Shown here: positions 62,661-64,000 of the stretch, piece after piece
How the letters are laid out: every line of letters begins with the position of its first letter
Numbering within the stretch: the first letter of the stretch is position 1
DNA from: Thermosipho ferrireducens
GTDB lineage: Bacteria; Thermotogota; Thermotogae; Thermotogales; Fervidobacteriaceae
NCBI RefSeq assembly: GCF_017358165.1
Contig: NZ_CP071446.1
Location: 1,426,001 to 1,490,000, forward strand
Direction of reading: 5' to 3'
DNA length: 64,000 nucleotides
The notes under the pieces: generated by a model
The model's database searches: none
What the model was told of the DNA's origin: nothing
What the model saw: the letters and a program-made list of their open reading frames with translations, nothing else
Made by a program: the position numbers and the translations under genes

Positions 62661-63200
62661 ATGACTTACCTTCCAAATGATATAGAGTTTATGCCATCAA
62701 AAAAGATGATTTTTGCACGGCTTGGTGTCAGATATAAAAATGTGGATCAATATTTTAACAAAAAAGTGAATGATATATATGTTGAAGGTATGAAATATTC
62801 AAAACCTAAGGTTTGGTGGAAAATATTTGACAGAGTACCTGAATCAATTATGCCAGAAGAATTTTCTGGAGTAAAAAAGATAGTTGTTTTTGTTTCTACT
62901 CTTGGCAAACATATAGACGTAAGGATAGATAAATATATGAAAAACAATGAAATTCTTAATGGAACTATTTTAGATGCATGGGCTTCAGAAGCTTTAGAAG
63001 CTTTGAATGAGTCATTTGATATAAGGTTGAGACATATGTTTGGAGAAGGAACCAGAAGATTTTCTCCTGGTTATGGCAATGTAGATATAAGGGAGAATAA
63101 AACAGTTATTAGGCTTATGAAAATAGAAAGTATAAAAGTTTTTGAGAGTGGAGTAATGATTCCCAGGAAAACTACAACATGTATGATAGGGTGGTGGTGA
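62661..63200 (+). CDS. Stand-alone MetH reactivation (AdoMet-binding) domain protein
   Basis: 179-aa protein equivalent to the C-terminal activation domain of cobalamin-dependent methionine synthase. The signature 'RRFSPGYGNVDIRENKTV' (RxxPGYG) and the ending 'ESGVMIPRKTTTCMIGWW' are diagnostic. The domain binds AdoMet and reductively remethylates inactive cob(II)alamin. In Thermotoga maritima this domain is likewise a separate gene (TM0269) beside metH. It precedes metH by 2 nt. Confidence 0.93.
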   Translation: MTYLPNDIEFMPSKKMIFARLGVRYKNVDQYFNKKVNDIYVEGMKYSKPKVWWKIFDRVPESIMPEEFSGVKKIVVFVSTLGKHIDVRIDKYMKNNEILNGTILDAWASEALEALNESFDIRLRHMFGEGTRRFSPGYGNVDIRENKTVIRLMKIESIKVFESGVMIPRKTTTCMIGWW

Positions 63201-63202
63201 TT

Positions 63203-64000
63203 TTGACAAGAAAAGAATTTTTAGGGCTTTTGAATGAAAGAATACACTATCTTGATGGTGCATATGGTACGGAATTTTTTAGATCTGGTTTTAAGGGAGT
63301 TATAGAAATTTTAAATATTGAAAATAAAGAAATGGTTTACTCATTACAAAAAGCTTATGTAGAGGCAGGTGTTGATTTTTTGTTAACAAATACTTTTAGT
63401 GCAAACAGGTTAAAACTTGAAACATTAAAAGTGAATTATGATTTAAGGGATATAAATTATAACGCGGTGAAAATTGCAAAAATGGCTGCAGCAAATAAAA
63501 ACGTTTACATACTTGGAGATATTTCGTCAACGGGACATTTTATAAAACCATTTGGGGAAATTTCTTTTAATGAAGCGTATGATGTTTTTAAAGAGCAATC
63601 AGAAATTTTATTAAATGCGGGAGTTGACGGTTTTATAATAGAAACTATCTCAGATTTGAAAGAATTAAAAGCTGCTATTCTGGCTATTAGAGATCTTGAC
63701 GATGACATACCTATAATTGCCCACATGACGTTTAATAAAAATGGAGTTTCCGTTACGGGAACAAGCGTTGAGATTTTTGTCACTCTTTTAAATGATCTGG
63801 ATGTTGATGTTATAGGTACAAATTGTACACTTGCTCCCGAAGAATTAGTACCTGTTTTTAAAAAGATTTCTGAGTATTCAAAGAAGCCTGTAAGCGTTGA
63901 ACCAAATGCAGGAAAACCAAGACTTCAGAGAGATGGAAGTGTTATTTACAAAGTTTCCAGGGAAAGATTCGCAATTTGTATGGAAGATTTCATCGAAATG
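63203..64000 (+). CDS. metH: Cobalamin-dependent methionine synthase (partial, cut by window end)
   Basis: The first 266 residues of the homocysteine S-methyltransferase domain. 'RIHYLDGAYGTEFFRSGF', 'GVDFLLTNTFSANRLKLE', 'GDISSTGHF', 'GVDGFIIETISDLKELKAAI' and 'VDVIGTNCTLAPEELVPVFK', the last with the first zinc-ligand cysteine (G-x-N-C). The frame stays open to the last base of the window. TTG 63203 follows GGTGGTGA like metF; GTG 63197 is the alternative. Since the reactivation domain is separate, the full protein should lack it. It needs cobalamin, linking it to btuFC at the start of the window. Confidence 0.93.
   Translation, partial: MTRKEFLGLLNERIHYLDGAYGTEFFRSGFKGVIEILNIENKEMVYSLQKAYVEAGVDFLLTNTFSANRLKLETLKVNYDLRDINYNAVKIAKMAAANKNVYILGDISSTGHFIKPFGEISFNEAYDVFKEQSEILLNAGVDGFIIETISDLKELKAAILAIRDLDDDIPIIAHMTFNKNGVSVTGTSVEIFVTLLNDLDVDVIGTNCTLAPEELVPVFKKISEYSKKPVSVEPNAGKPRLQRDGSVIYKVSRERFAICMEDFIEM

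Overview
The window is an AT-rich bacterial chromosome segment, most likely from a low-GC member of the Thermotogota (Thermosipho/Petrotoga/Marinitoga-like; genus not resolved). The evidence is an rpmH-rnpA-yidD-yidC-jag cluster, frequent TTG starts with stop/start overlaps (TTGA, ATGA, GTGA), a MetH whose reactivation domain is a separate gene, and anaerobic enzymes (hybrid cluster protein, DUF39 homocysteine synthesis, radical-SAM heme enzyme). There are no flagellar, phage or CRISPR genes.

Layout. 1-4.1 kb: cobalamin riboswitch, btuF-btuC, a HAD phosphatase, a small sigma factor, then tmRNA and tRNA-Leu on the minus strand. 4.3-5.3 kb: an intact 1065-bp insertion sequence. 5.7-18.8 kb: housekeeping and transport (pfkA, amidohydrolase, tRNA-Gly, two ion transporters, guaB, phosphoesterase, nitroreductase, Cache-domain chemoreceptor, cytosolic GH13 enzyme, methyltransferase, DMT exporter). 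19-24 kb: hemerythrin/DUF438 protein with hcp, facing a CRP-like regulator and glnA. 24-33 kb: a secreted WD40 protein, a K+ channel, the rpmH-jag cluster, and a binding-protein/HD-GYP pair. 34.6-41.3 kb: an inferred heme/iron island (AraC regulator, Fur-like box, binding protein, permease, ATPase, radical-SAM enzyme, flavodoxin, AraC-GGDEF fusion). 41.5-43.3 kb: a metalloprotease-like gene, a 41-aa ORF and a small exported protein. 43.9-46.3 kb: a second copy of the IS, split by an IS256-family element. 46.3-49.3 kb: an ABC exporter split into TMD, NBD and TMD genes behind a leader peptide and attenuator. 50-55 kb: alpha-2-macroglobulin operon. 55-58 kb: PAS-SpoIIE phosphatase and an H-NOX chemoreceptor. 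58.3-64 kb: a methionine operon.

Most notable: the methionine operon (aspartokinase, DUF39-ferredoxin, UPF0280, MetF, MetH reactivation domain, MetH) is preceded by a 37-aa leader ORF with clustered Met codons and three mutually exclusive hairpins, the layout of a classical ribosome-mediated attenuator. A second leader-peptide attenuator candidate precedes the split ABC exporter. The H-NOX domain keeps, at identical residue numbers, the heme ligands and the Trp9/Asn74/Tyr140 distal triad of the O2-binding H-NOX of Caldanaerobacter (Thermoanaerobacter) tengcongensis. Cobalamin ties the two ends of the window together: B12 uptake under a riboswitch at the left, B12-dependent MetH at the right.

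Nine intergenic stretches carry one composite repeat family (a 'GTCATTCC...GAGGAATCTT' module plus runs of a 9-bp 'GCGAGGTTA'-like unit). All apparent ORFs in them were discarded. All functions are inferred by eye from sequence motifs; no database search was run.
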